From a bacterium (GTDB lineage Bacteria; Auribacterota; UBA6266): a stretch of 35,344 nt of DNA. Numbering within the stretch: position 1 is the first letter of the stretch; the number at the start of each line of letters is the position of its first letter. The position numbers and the translations under genes were made by a program. Positions 7,359 through 17,842 of the stretch are shown here, piece by piece. The DNA is taken from contig JAQUNG010000006.1 of the NCBI GenBank assembly GCA_028717725.1, forward strand, positions 1 through 35,344, read 5' to 3'. Under the pieces are notes generated by a model. That model made no database searches, was not told the origin of the DNA, and saw nothing but the letters and a program-made list of their open reading frames with translations.

Positions 7359-7925
7359 CGGATTCGAATATATCCTTTTTATGTCACTGATTCGGGATTT
7401 TCCTATAAGAAAATGATTTATTTCCAGATAAATCTCGGCGCAGATCTTGAGGTCCGAGTCAATAAACATATCAAGCGTATGGGTTACTCCGCCTTCTATA
7501 GAATTTTCTATCGGAACAACACCGTAATCGGCGCTCCCCTTATCGACAAGCGTAAAAACATCCGATATGGAAACGGCCGGAATATATTTAACCGAAGAAC
7601 CGAATTTCCTGGAAGCGGCCATCTGGGTAAAAGAGGCCTCGGGTCCCAGAAAAGACACCATAACATCTTTTTCCAGCGCAAGCGAGGCGGACATTATTTC
7701 CCTGTAAATATTTCTGAGCGAATCACTGTCAAGCAGACCTTTGTTGATTCTGGAAATATTACTGTAAACTTCTTCCTCCCTTGAAGCCGAATAGTATTCT
7801 GCATTGTATTTCTTCTTTATTTTGGCGACTTCGTGGACAACTTCGGCACGCTCATTCAACAGCTGGATCATCTTTTTATCAACGGAATTAATCCTCTGTC
7901 TGAGATTTTTTAATTCCTTCATCAT
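7356..7925 (-). CDS. pheA: Chorismate mutase / prephenate dehydratase, N-terminal part (5' segment of interrupted pheA)
   Basis: PheA converts chorismate to prephenate and then to phenylpyruvate. This 189-codon segment holds an AroQ-type chorismate mutase domain (residues about 1-85, with LRQRINSVDKKMIQLLNERA and a later SREEEVYSNI). The first half of the dehydratase follows (VSFLGPEASFTQMAA near 90, YGVVPIENSIEGGVTHTLD near 137). It ends at the TAG at 7358 while homology continues in frame. The mutase domain is complete and could still work. The dehydratase is cut before its TRF catalytic motif and should be inactive unless the stop is read through. The likely start is the second ATG (7922), 5 bases after GGAGG. 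It lies 8 bases after scpB. Confidence 0.9.
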   Translation of the reverse strand: MMKELKNLRQRINSVDKKMIQLLNERAEVVHEVAKIKKKYNAEYYSASREEEVYSNISRINKGLLDSDSLRNIYREIMSASLALEKDVMVSFLGPEASFTQMAASRKFGSSVKYIPAVSISDVFTLVDKGSADYGVVPIENSIEGGVTHTLDMFIDSDLKICAEIYLEINHFLIGKSRISDIKRIYSNP

Positions 7926-7933
7926 ACCCTCCG

Positions 7934-8488
7934 TTATTTTAAAGAAGAGAACTGTTTTAATTCTTCTATCCTGGGCAATCCTTTGATATCGCCAAGCCCG
8001 AAATATTCAAGAAATTTTTCGGTCGTGGAAAATTCAAAAGGACGCCCAGCTACTTCTTTTCTTCCGGATATTTTTATAAGGTTCTTATCCAGAAGGCTTT
8101 TTATAACACCGTCCACATTAACTCCCCTTATGGATTCTATATCGGCTTTAATAATAGGCTGTCTGTAAGCGACAATAGCCAATGTTTCAAGGGCCGGTTT
8201 GGACAATCTGGACGGCTGTGCCTGGTATATCCTTTTTATATAATCGGCATACTCGGGCCTTGTAATCAACCTAAACCCCCCCGCTACTTCTTCGATAAGA
8301 AAAGGTTTTTCCGAATCGGCGTATTCGGAATTGAGGTTATCAATAACTTCCCTGATTTCCTTTTTCGTTATTTTTTCCCCGATTTTAAATGCTTTTGATA
8401 TGTCATTGACAGTCAACGGTTCGGAAGAAGCGAACAGAACAGCTTCTATCGCGTTTCTAAAATTTCCTCTGGGGTTTTCGGCCTGCAT
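7934..8488 (-). CDS. scpB: Segregation and condensation protein B
   Basis: ScpB, a dimeric winged-helix kleisin-associated protein, works with ScpA and SMC to compact and segregate the chromosome. The 184-residue protein shows the family pattern: AIEAVLFASSEPLTV near the start, LNSEYADSEKPFLIEEVAGGFRLITRPEY, then the most conserved stretch LSKPALETLAIVAYRQPI and the second winged helix GVIKSLLDKNLIKISGRKE. Length is normal. It follows scpA after 18 bases. Confidence 0.94.
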   Translation of the reverse strand: MQAENPRGNFRNAIEAVLFASSEPLTVNDISKAFKIGEKITKKEIREVIDNLNSEYADSEKPFLIEEVAGGFRLITRPEYADYIKRIYQAQPSRLSKPALETLAIVAYRQPIIKADIESIRGVNVDGVIKSLLDKNLIKISGRKEVAGRPFEFSTTEKFLEYFGLGDIKGLPRIEELKQFSSLK

Positions 8489-8506
8489 ATTATTTGTTCT
8501 CCGTAA

Positions 8507-9226
8507 TTAACCGGCGGACGCCGTTTCTATAAAAATATCAGCGAAATGTTTCCTCTGCACGGCTTTGATGGCTTTTAACCTTATCAGCTCCAAGACAGCG
8601 AGGAAAGTCACCACAATTTCTCCCTTATTCGCCGTTTTATCAAACAACTCGGTAAATTTAACGTTCTTATTATTTTTTAAAATCCCCGTTATATGGGATA
8701 TTTTATCCGAAACGGTAAATTTATCTTCAAAAATCTCGCGTAAATCTTCCTGTTGGGCGCCCCTTAAAATATCGGAAAACGCGCTGATAAGGTCAAATAT
8801 GCTTACATTCGACAGTTCTGCCTCGTCCGGCCCGGCCACAGCGGATGCAGCCCTGGGAAAAACATTTATTCGTTCTTTTTCTCTTTCTTCAAGATGGTCC
8901 GCCAATTCCTTGAACTGCTTATACTCAAGCAACTGCTTGACAAGGTCCGCTCTCGGATCGATTGCTTCCTCTTCGTCTATGACTCTTTCTTCCGGAGGAA
9001 GAAGCATCATGGATTTAATATACATAAGAGTGGATGCCATCACAAGGAATTCGCCGGCGATATTCAGGTCAAGCATCTTCATCAACCCAAGATATTCCAG
9101 ATACTGTTTTGTTATTTTTTCTACCGGAATATCGTAGATATCCACTTCTTCTTTTTTTATCAGATAAAGCAGCAGATCCAACGGACCTTCAAAAACTTCC
9201 AGCCGGACATTATAATCTTCTCCCAT
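8507..9226 (-). CDS. scpA: Segregation and condensation protein A (kleisin)
   Basis: ScpA is the kleisin that bridges the SMC heads in the bacterial condensin complex. The 239-residue protein begins with the diagnostic VRLEVFEGPLDLLLYLIKK and EVDIYDIPVEKITKQYLEYL segment. It continues with AGEFLVMASTLMYIKSMMLLP and ends in a C-terminal winged helix (VVTFLAVLELIRLKAIKAVQ) that contacts SMC. It lies 20 bases after trpS and 18 before scpB; trpS-scpA-scpB order is seen in several bacterial groups. Confidence 0.95.
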   Translation of the reverse strand: MGEDYNVRLEVFEGPLDLLLYLIKKEEVDIYDIPVEKITKQYLEYLGLMKMLDLNIAGEFLVMASTLMYIKSMMLLPPEERVIDEEEAIDPRADLVKQLLEYKQFKELADHLEEREKERINVFPRAASAVAGPDEAELSNVSIFDLISAFSDILRGAQQEDLREIFEDKFTVSDKISHITGILKNNKNVKFTELFDKTANKGEIVVTFLAVLELIRLKAIKAVQRKHFADIFIETASAG

Positions 9227-9246
9227 AGAAAAACACCCTTTTGAAA

Positions 9247-10233
9247 TTACAGCATTCTTACGCTTAAACCTGTCGCGTCCTTAACGTTTTTCAGCGTTTT
9301 AACCGCCGTTTCTCTGGTTTTATCCGCGCCGGCTCTAAGTATCTTATCGATATAACTTTTATCTTTCAGAATAGTTTCTCTTTTCTCCCTTGCTTCTTTA
9401 AAATAATCCCAGATTATTTCAAACAGTTCCTTTTTCACATCGCCGTATTTCAGTCCGCCGTCCTCATATCTTTTGCGAAGTTTCCTGTCTTCCTCTCCGG
9501 AAATAAACAACTTATAAATATTATACAAGTTGCATCTATCTGGATTTTTGCTTGCTTCCACACTCTGTGAATCCGTCACTATACCCATGACATTCTTTCT
9601 TAAATCATCTTTCGAAGCGAATATTTCAATCGTGTTCCCATAGGATTTCGACATCTTCTGACCGTCAATTCCCGGCACCACCGCGACATTTTTGTCGATC
9701 AGGGGTTCGGGAACTGTAAATATTTCGCCGTAAACCGAATTGAATTTCAAAGCGATATCCCTCGCGACCTCAAGATGCTGTTTCTGGTCTTTTCCAACGG
9801 GAACAAGATCCGATTGAAAAAGCAGTATATCCGCCGCCATAAGTATCGGGTAGATAAAAAGTCCGGCGCTTGGCTTTATACCTTTCGCTATCTTATCTTT
9901 ATACGAATGACATCTCTCCATTAATCCGAGAGGCGTTACGTTGGATAATATCCACGCAAGCTCCGTAACCTCCGGAATATCGGACTGTACCCATAGATGA
10001 GAAATATCGGGATCAATACCCAGGGAAAGCAATGAAACCGCAGCTTCCCGGGTATACTCAACGAGTTTTTCCCCTTCCGAAACAGTCGTTAAGGCATGCA
10101 AATCGACAATAAAACAGAATAATTCGCTTTTATCCTGCGATTCAACCATTTTTTTAATCATAGCAAAATAATTGCCGAGATGGAAACGGCCCGAGGGCTG
10201 GATACCGCTTAAAACCCTTTTTTTCGAAGCCAT
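9247..10233 (-). CDS. trpS: Tryptophanyl-tRNA synthetase
   Basis: TrpS charges tRNA-Trp. The 328-residue class Ic synthetase has the HIGH-equivalent PSGRFHLGN (13-21) and a perfect KMSKS (193-197) after VVPGIDGQ. GKDQKQHLEVARD, the adenylate-site region, lies at about 148-159. Length and layout are standard for bacterial TrpS. The ATG has AAGGAG upstream. It sits 18 bases after the M50 protease gene and opens the trpS-scpA-scpB-pheA part of the operon. Confidence 0.97.
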   Translation of the reverse strand: MASKKRVLSGIQPSGRFHLGNYFAMIKKMVESQDKSELFCFIVDLHALTTVSEGEKLVEYTREAAVSLLSLGIDPDISHLWVQSDIPEVTELAWILSNVTPLGLMERCHSYKDKIAKGIKPSAGLFIYPILMAADILLFQSDLVPVGKDQKQHLEVARDIALKFNSVYGEIFTVPEPLIDKNVAVVPGIDGQKMSKSYGNTIEIFASKDDLRKNVMGIVTDSQSVEASKNPDRCNLYNIYKLFISGEEDRKLRKRYEDGGLKYGDVKKELFEIIWDYFKEAREKRETILKDKSYIDKILRAGADKTRETAVKTLKNVKDATGLSVRML

Positions 10234-10251
10234 CTGAATACTCCTTAATTT

Positions 10252-10920
10252 TTAAAATGAAATCGGAACACCGAAAATAACCGAAAATAGAAACGTAATA
10301 ATGGGCCACAAAAACCTGAATCCGCCGAAAATCAGAATCCCGAATACTATCATTATCCCATAAGGTTCAATACTGAGATAACTCCGAATCTGGTCCGGCC
10401 TCAGGAAAGACACCACTACCCTCGAACCGTCAAGCGGAGGAATGGGAATCATATTGAATACCGCCAGAACAATGTTTATCAGACCCGCGAACGCAAATGC
10501 TTTGGAAAATTGCTCTATCACAAAATCAAGGATGGGCATATCTTTAAAGAACAAAGAGGACAACAACAAAATCCTCAGCAGGAATGAAAGCACAAGCGCG
10601 ATAACAATATTTGTCAGAGGCCCGGCGATACCCGTAATGCCCATTCCTTTTTTCCAGTCGCGGAAATAAGCCGGGTTAATGGGAACAGGTTTAGCCCATC
10701 CTATGACAGGGACAGTGGCTTTAGTAAGAAAATTCATGGCAATTAATATCCCGGGAATTATAATTGTCCCCTGAAGGTCGATATGCGCGAACGGATTTAA
10801 AGTCAGCCTGCCCGCGTTTTTAGCTGTCGGGTCTCCGCATTTATAAGCCGCCCACCCATGCGCAACTTCATGAAATATTATCGACATCAATATTATCGGC
10901 AAACCTATTATAATAAACAT
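10252..10920 (-). CDS. Site-2-protease-like M50 family membrane metallopeptidase
   Basis: This is a polytopic intramembrane zinc protease of the M50B (rhomboid-unrelated, S2P) type, 222 residues with several hydrophobic segments. The zinc site is HEVAH (residues 17-21) at the end of the first membrane segment, followed by GDPTAKNAGRLTLNP. The third ligand region, NMIPIPPLDGSRVV, carries the Asp at 164. No PDZ domain is present, so it belongs to the short standalone group rather than RseP. Such proteins are often found beside trpS-scpAB, and their substrates are mostly unknown. It is the first gene after the promoter at 10994-10966, with AAGGAG before its ATG. Confidence 0.9.
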   Translation of the reverse strand: MFIIIGLPIILMSIIFHEVAHGWAAYKCGDPTAKNAGRLTLNPFAHIDLQGTIIIPGILIAMNFLTKATVPVIGWAKPVPINPAYFRDWKKGMGITGIAGPLTNIVIALVLSFLLRILLLSSLFFKDMPILDFVIEQFSKAFAFAGLINIVLAVFNMIPIPPLDGSRVVVSFLRPDQIRSYLSIEPYGIMIVFGILIFGGFRFLWPIITFLFSVIFGVPISF

Positions 10921-10965
10921 CCTGTCTCCTTCATATATACATCACATTGTAGTCAAACGGATTAC

Positions 10966-10994
10966 AGAATATCAACCGTAAAAATATTTGTCAA
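10966..10994 (-). promoter_or_regulatory. Promoter of the M50-trpS-scpAB-aro operon
   Basis: On the minus strand a perfect -35 TTGACA (10994-10989) is followed by 17 bases and TATTCT (10971-10966). A TG one base before the -10 gives an extended -10. The start would fall near 10959, about 40 bases before the ATG of the M50 gene. I find no T-box, attenuator or leader peptide between it and the gene. Confidence 0.7.
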
Positions 10995-11075
10995 ACACTA
11001 ATATAATAGAACAAGTCTTAAACTAAACTTCTCTAACCGCACCTGCCCCCCCTGATGGAAATTGCTAACCTCCAG

Positions 11076-11121
11076 CAGTTAAATAGTTCAGGAACTGTTC
11101 ATCTGTTCAACTATTTAACTG
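11076..11121. repeat. Perfect 13-base inverted repeat with a 20-base loop
   Basis: The arms CAGTTAAATAGTT (11076-11088) and AACTATTTAACTG (11109-11121) are exact complements; the loop itself contains a near-duplicated TGTTC motif. On the plus strand the right arm is followed by TTTTTATTT, but no plus-strand gene is there to terminate. Downstream (11142-11152) a smaller CGCC-TAA-GGCG hairpin resembles the GC hairpin of the aroA-cmk gap. The 243-base gap 10921-11163 otherwise holds the operon promoter and no gene. It may be a dispersed intergenic repeat or a transcript-end stem for the gene ending at 11164. Confidence 0.55.
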
Positions 11122-11163
11122 TTTTTATTTGTGATTATCCCCGCCTAAGGCGAATAAATGTGG

Positions 11164-13797
11164 TTAAATTTTATTTCTACTTTTACTGCTCTCTTCAAGA
11201 AGTTTTAGAGCGTATTGAAGTTCTTCCTCCTTCGTTATAATTTTACCGTCAAGTTTGGCTTTCAGCGTTTTTTCCAGAACATCCCTGAAACAGGGCGAAG
11301 GCGAAATATTATTTTTTATCAGCGTTTTACCGGTAATATTCAATTTTATATGCCTCAGCCTTTCCATAAAATCGGAAATTCTCCGCTTCGCCGCATCCGT
11401 ATCTGCTTTCGCTAACAGAAAAAGAAGGAACTCAACGGAATAAGTCCGAAGGTTGAAATATATTTCACTGTCAGACATTTTTTCCTTTCGCGACAGATAT
11501 TTTATCTTTGAAGGACCTTCTTTTTTAAATCTCAGGATTTTTTCCTTTGATTTTTTAGATAATTTGAATTTATCGCAAACGGATACTGTTTCCGGAAGTT
11601 TCAGTGAATCTATCAGCCCCATAAAATAAATAATCCACTGGGTAAAAGGTTCTCCCTTATTAAAAGAAAACCATGCTATAGCATTTTCCGTCTTGTTAAA
11701 AATATCCGCGGCTTTCCTGTCGAACTTTATTGACAGATGAATAAACCTCAATTCGTTGAAGTCGGCCATTCTTCTTATGGCGTTAAGCGGCTTTGGTTCG
11801 CTGAGCATTAGGATAATCTCGTTTTTCACCCTGTCATACGCGACTTTATCGAACATCTTCATATCTACCGCGTTTTTTATAAGGTTTTGCGTATGCCTGT
11901 CGATAGCAAACCCCAATCTTTGTTCGAATCTCACTGCCCGAAATATCCTCGTGGGGTCATCCACAAAGCTCAAAGTATGCAGGACCCTTATAACTTTATC
12001 CCTGAGATCTTTTTTCCCGCCGAAAAAATCCACCAGCCTGCCGAACCCGTTTTCATTAATTTTTACCGCCATCGCGTTTATCGTAAAATCGCGCCTGTAT
12101 AAGTCGTTTTTTATGGAACTGTATTCAATTTTCGGCAAGGAGCCGGGGCTTTCGTAATATTCCGTCCTTGCGGTAGCGACATCTATCTTTATCCCGGAGG
12201 GAAGAGAGACTATGGATGTAAGAAACTTTTTATGAGGAACGGAATATCCTCCCAGTTTTTCCGCCAGACGGGACGCGAATTCTATGCCTTTGTCCTCAAC
12301 AACAATATCCACATCATAATTCGGAACTTTTAAAAAGACATCCCTGACAATACCGCCCACAATATAAGCGTCGCAGTTCATGCCGTCCGCGATGCGACCG
12401 GCGGCATAAAGCGCCTTTTTGATGTCGAAAGGCAATACTTCTTCAATCCTGTTTTTAATGTCGCTCAGGGCCGGCGTTGTTCCCGATTCAACGGGCAGAT
12501 GATAACCTGAATCTTCTTCATGCAATATCTTCAGTAATTCGTTTTTCGGTATTAAACCCGAAAGCCGGCGGCCGTTTTTCACGACAGGGATAACCGAATG
12601 CCTGTTTTTGAACATATAATCTTTTATCCGGGGAACGGTATCGTTTTCGCTCACGGCGCAGGTTTCCGGAGTCATGTAGTCGGCAACCGCGCTCTTTTTT
12701 AATCCATGCAATATCACTTTGTCGGCATCATGTCTCGACAGAAAACCGAGAAATCTCCCTTTGCTGACAACGGGAATCTCATCCAAAGAATTCCTCACCA
12801 TTAATTCTTTGGCTTTTTCGATAGTGCAGGACGGATTCGCTTTCTTTATGTATTTCTGCATGATATCTCTTGCTTTTATGGGAAGCTCCAATTCAGCCGC
12901 AAGAGCTTTTTTAAGTTTTTCCCTGGCTTCCACCAGCATAACTTTTTTCAACGTGGCGGAAGCGGCCGTAGGATGGCCTCCCCCTCCCATCCTTTCCAGT
13001 ATCTTCGCGACATTTACCATAGACACGTTGCTTCTCGCGACTATATGTATTCTGTTGTCCATTTCTATAAGAGCGAATATCACATTTATATTCTCGATGT
13101 CGCGAAGTCTGTGCACGACAAGCCCTAAATCCGCCGCATGTTCGTTTATCGAAGCGGATGCGATGCCGACATGAAGATTTCCAAGTATAAATTCTTCGGA
13201 ACCGCTTATAAGCTCTTTTAAAAGCATGGTCTGGACAGAGTCAAGTTCGGAAGCGAGAAAAGAATGCACCATGGATATGTCGGCTCCGCTCGAGAGCAGA
13301 AATGACGCCGCCCGGAAATCTTCGGGGGTTGTGGAAAGATGACCGAAATGTCCGGTATCTTCGTAAATGCCAAGCATCATAGCTGTAGCTTCGGTAATGC
13401 TTAATTTAATTTTTTTTCTCATAATTTCAAGGCAAAGTCCGGTTACGGTGGAACCGTAAGGAAAATAATGGTATTTTTCGTTGCTCTCTTTTTTCTTTAT
13501 TTTATGATGGTCATAAATGACAACAGGTATCTTTTTCCCTTCTATCCAGTTATAAACGTCCCCTATACGGCTCCCCGGCGCGGAGTCAACCAATATAATT
13601 TGTTCGACATCCGAAACATTTATCCCGGATACAATCGGGATACTTAAACTATCCGAACAGACCCTGAAAAACTCTTCAACATTCGCATCCAGGGAAGCCG
13701 GCAGCAATACTTTCGCGGCGGGATATAATTTGGACGCCGCTATCAAAGAAGCAAACGCGTCAAAATCGGCATTCAGATGGGTCGTAATTAACCTCAA
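11164..13797 (-). CDS. DHH / tandem CBS / tRNA nucleotidyltransferase fusion (CCA- or A-adding enzyme)
   Basis: This 877-residue protein builds or repairs tRNA 3' ends and carries extra regulatory-looking domains. Order: a DHH/DHHA1 phosphoesterase (NADFDAFAS at 9-17, DSAPGSR at 71-77, DHH at 96-98, GGGGHPTAAS at 271-280), two CBS domains (about 310-365 and 373-428), and a class II nucleotidyltransferase. That last domain has GGIVRD at 481-486, DVD at 495-497, RRDFTINAMAV, and the RNA-binding DDPTRIFRAVRFEQRLGF. DHH-CBS-nucleotidyltransferase proteins are known, in some species as A-adding enzymes paired with a CC-adding one. The start is TTG at 13797, supported by AAGGGG 6 bases upstream. 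It follows xerD after 2 bases. Confidence 0.92.
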   Translation of the reverse strand: MRLITTHLNADFDAFASLIAASKLYPAAKVLLPASLDANVEEFFRVCSDSLSIPIVSGINVSDVEQIILVDSAPGSRIGDVYNWIEGKKIPVVIYDHHKIKKKESNEKYHYFPYGSTVTGLCLEIMRKKIKLSITEATAMMLGIYEDTGHFGHLSTTPEDFRAASFLLSSGADISMVHSFLASELDSVQTMLLKELISGSEEFILGNLHVGIASASINEHAADLGLVVHRLRDIENINVIFALIEMDNRIHIVARSNVSMVNVAKILERMGGGGHPTAASATLKKVMLVEAREKLKKALAAELELPIKARDIMQKYIKKANPSCTIEKAKELMVRNSLDEIPVVSKGRFLGFLSRHDADKVILHGLKKSAVADYMTPETCAVSENDTVPRIKDYMFKNRHSVIPVVKNGRRLSGLIPKNELLKILHEEDSGYHLPVESGTTPALSDIKNRIEEVLPFDIKKALYAAGRIADGMNCDAYIVGGIVRDVFLKVPNYDVDIVVEDKGIEFASRLAEKLGGYSVPHKKFLTSIVSLPSGIKIDVATARTEYYESPGSLPKIEYSSIKNDLYRRDFTINAMAVKINENGFGRLVDFFGGKKDLRDKVIRVLHTLSFVDDPTRIFRAVRFEQRLGFAIDRHTQNLIKNAVDMKMFDKVAYDRVKNEIILMLSEPKPLNAIRRMADFNELRFIHLSIKFDRKAADIFNKTENAIAWFSFNKGEPFTQWIIYFMGLIDSLKLPETVSVCDKFKLSKKSKEKILRFKKEGPSKIKYLSRKEKMSDSEIYFNLRTYSVEFLLFLLAKADTDAAKRRISDFMERLRHIKLNITGKTLIKNNISPSPCFRDVLEKTLKAKLDGKIITKEEELQYALKLLEESSKSRNKI

Positions 13798-13799
13798 AA

Positions 13800-14753
13800 T
13801 TAACCCCTTGGATGGAATTTTTTGTGAATACTTTTAAGCCTTTCCCTATCGACATGGACATAATTCTGTGTAGTCGATATATCGGCATGCCCCAACATTT
13901 CCTGCACAACCCTTAAATCCGCCCCGTTGGCAAGAAGATGAGTGGCGAAAGAATGCCTAAGTGTGTGAGGTGTTATATTTTTTTTAATACCCGCTTTTTT
14001 CGCGTAAGATTTAATTATTTTCCACAGTCCCTGCCGCGTAAATTTTGCTCCGAATCTGGTTATAAAAAGTTCCGGCGGCGGCAAATTGGAAGAAGACAGA
14101 GCTATCTGGGGCCTGGATTTCTCAATATAGCGCTTAACGGCATCAAGCGCCTTTTGTCCTATAGGGTCAATGCGTTCCTTATTCCCTTTTCCCTTACATC
14201 TTAAAATACCTATCTCAAAATTTATGTCGCTTATTTTTAGGTTCACAACTTCGCTTATGCGAAGGCCCGTAGCATACATCAGTTCAAGAATAGCTTTATC
14301 CCTTAAATCATTAGGGGTATCTTTTCCGGGCGAAGCCAGGAGTTTAGTGACCTCTTTCTCGCTCATTACAGCCGGCAAAGCTCTCCATATCCTGGGAGAC
14401 TCTATAATCTCCGAAACATCCTCCTTCAGATACCTGTCCATCACCAGAAACCTGAACAGCATTTTTATCGATACCAGGGCCCTGGATACGGATAAGGTTG
14501 AGGATCCCCTGTTTTTTTCGGACAATAGAAAATCAACGATTACATCTCTGGGACATGAAGAAAAATCGGAAATCTTTTTACCGTCAAGGAAACCGATAAA
14601 TCTTTTAAGGTCGTTTTTATAAGCTTCGATACTGTTAAGGGCAAGGGATCTTTCAACCAGAAGATAGTTTATAAACTCGTTTACCAGTATGACAAGCGAA
14701 TGCGATTTTTCACTTACAGTATCAACTGGAATTTTTATCTTATTGTCCGCCAT
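13800..14753 (-). CDS. xerD: Tyrosine recombinase of the XerC/XerD type
   Basis: Xer recombinases resolve chromosome dimers at dif. From ATG 14753 the protein has 317 residues: an N-terminal SAM-like core-binding domain (VNEFINYLLVERSLALNSIE, YKNDLKRF) and a catalytic domain. The catalytic set is Arg in ATGLRISEVVNLKISD, Lys in CKGKGNKERIDP, HTLRHSFATHLLANGADLR (His and Arg), the GHADISTTQNYVHV His, and Tyr in NYVH. A longer reading starts at TTG 14771; neither start has a good ribosome site. XerD rather than XerC is a judgement from overall likeness. It sits in a housekeeping cluster with no integrase-type neighbours, so a chromosomal role is likelier than a mobile element. Confidence 0.88.
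   Translation of the reverse strand: MADNKIKIPVDTVSEKSHSLVILVNEFINYLLVERSLALNSIEAYKNDLKRFIGFLDGKKISDFSSCPRDVIVDFLLSEKNRGSSTLSVSRALVSIKMLFRFLVMDRYLKEDVSEIIESPRIWRALPAVMSEKEVTKLLASPGKDTPNDLRDKAILELMYATGLRISEVVNLKISDINFEIGILRCKGKGNKERIDPIGQKALDAVKRYIEKSRPQIALSSSNLPPPELFITRFGAKFTRQGLWKIIKSYAKKAGIKKNITPHTLRHSFATHLLANGADLRVVQEMLGHADISTTQNYVHVDRERLKSIHKKFHPRG
13804..13809 (-). promoter_or_regulatory. Ribosome binding site fixing a TTG start
   Basis: AAGGGG on the minus strand, within the last codons of the xerD-type gene, lies 6 bases before the TTG at 13797-13795. It supports that TTG as the start of the DHH-CBS-nucleotidyltransferase. The resulting N-terminus, MRLITTHLNADFDAF, runs straight into the first DHH motif. 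Confidence 0.6.
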
Positions 14754-14755
14754 AA

Positions 14756-15379
14756 TCAACAAATGTCCCAACCCGAAGTCTTTTCGGCTTTTATCGAGGT
14801 TTTGCAGCCATGTCCGGGATATACCGTTACGTTTTCGGGAAGCGCAAATATCTTTGTTTTTATCGACAATCTCAGGCTTTCAGTATCCCCTCCGGGAAGG
14901 TCTGTCCTGCCTACTCCCGAGGCAAAAAGGGTATCTCCCGAAAAAAGCGTTTGATCCCGGCAATACAGGCAGATACCTCCCGGCGAATGTCCCGGCGTAT
15001 GTATGACATCCATACTTTCACCGCCAAATACGATTTTTTCTCCTTCAGACAAAAGAATATCGGCTGCCGGCGACGATTCGGTTTTAATGCCGTAGATTTC
15101 CAGGATTTTATAACCGGAAACAAGCAGCGCCGCGTCATCCTCATGAATCGCTATGGGGATATTGAAACGCCGTTTCAATGCCCCATTGCCGGCAGTGTGA
15201 TCCGCATGAAAATGGGTATTCACGATAATCTCCGGCTTTAATCCGTTTTTAGCGATAATTTCCTCAACATACATATAGTCAAACGGATCCAGTATTACCG
15301 TCCGCCGGGTATCCGCGCAAAATATCAGGTAGCAATTAGTTTCGAGCGGACCATTTACAATCTTAATGATTTTTATCAT
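14756..15379 (-). CDS. Metallo-beta-lactamase-fold hydrolase, glyoxalase II-like
   Basis: This cytoplasmic zinc hydrolase of 207 residues probably cleaves a thioester or similar small substrate. The metal motifs are THFHADHTAGN (HxHxDH), HTPGHSPGGICLY, FSGDTLFASGVGRTD with the bridging Asp, and the last His in YPGHGCKTS. It is shorter than true GloB and lacks that enzyme's C-terminal glutathione-binding domain, so calling it glyoxalase II would be too strong. The likely start is ATG 15379, giving MIKIIKIVNGPLETNCYL, which matches the family start; a TTG at 15400 overlaps ligA. It lies between ligA and the recombinase. Confidence 0.87.
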   Translation of the reverse strand: MIKIIKIVNGPLETNCYLIFCADTRRTVILDPFDYMYVEEIIAKNGLKPEIIVNTHFHADHTAGNGALKRRFNIPIAIHEDDAALLVSGYKILEIYGIKTESSPAADILLSEGEKIVFGGESMDVIHTPGHSPGGICLYCRDQTLFSGDTLFASGVGRTDLPGGDTESLRLSIKTKIFALPENVTVYPGHGCKTSIKAEKTSGWDIC

Positions 15380-15396
15380 AATAAATCCGCAAAAAA

Positions 15397-17838
<2,442 letters not shown>

Positions 17839-17842
<4 letters not shown>

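Noticed and set aside
10921-11163. T-box or tryptophan/phenylalanine attenuator upstream of the trpS-aro operon
   Set aside because: No T-box consensus, no short leader frame rich in Trp or Phe, and no terminator/antiterminator pair could be seen after the promoter.
13800-14753. XerD-type gene as an integrase of a mobile element
   Set aside because: It sits inside a tightly coupled housekeeping run, with no attachment repeats, phage genes or change in base composition around it.
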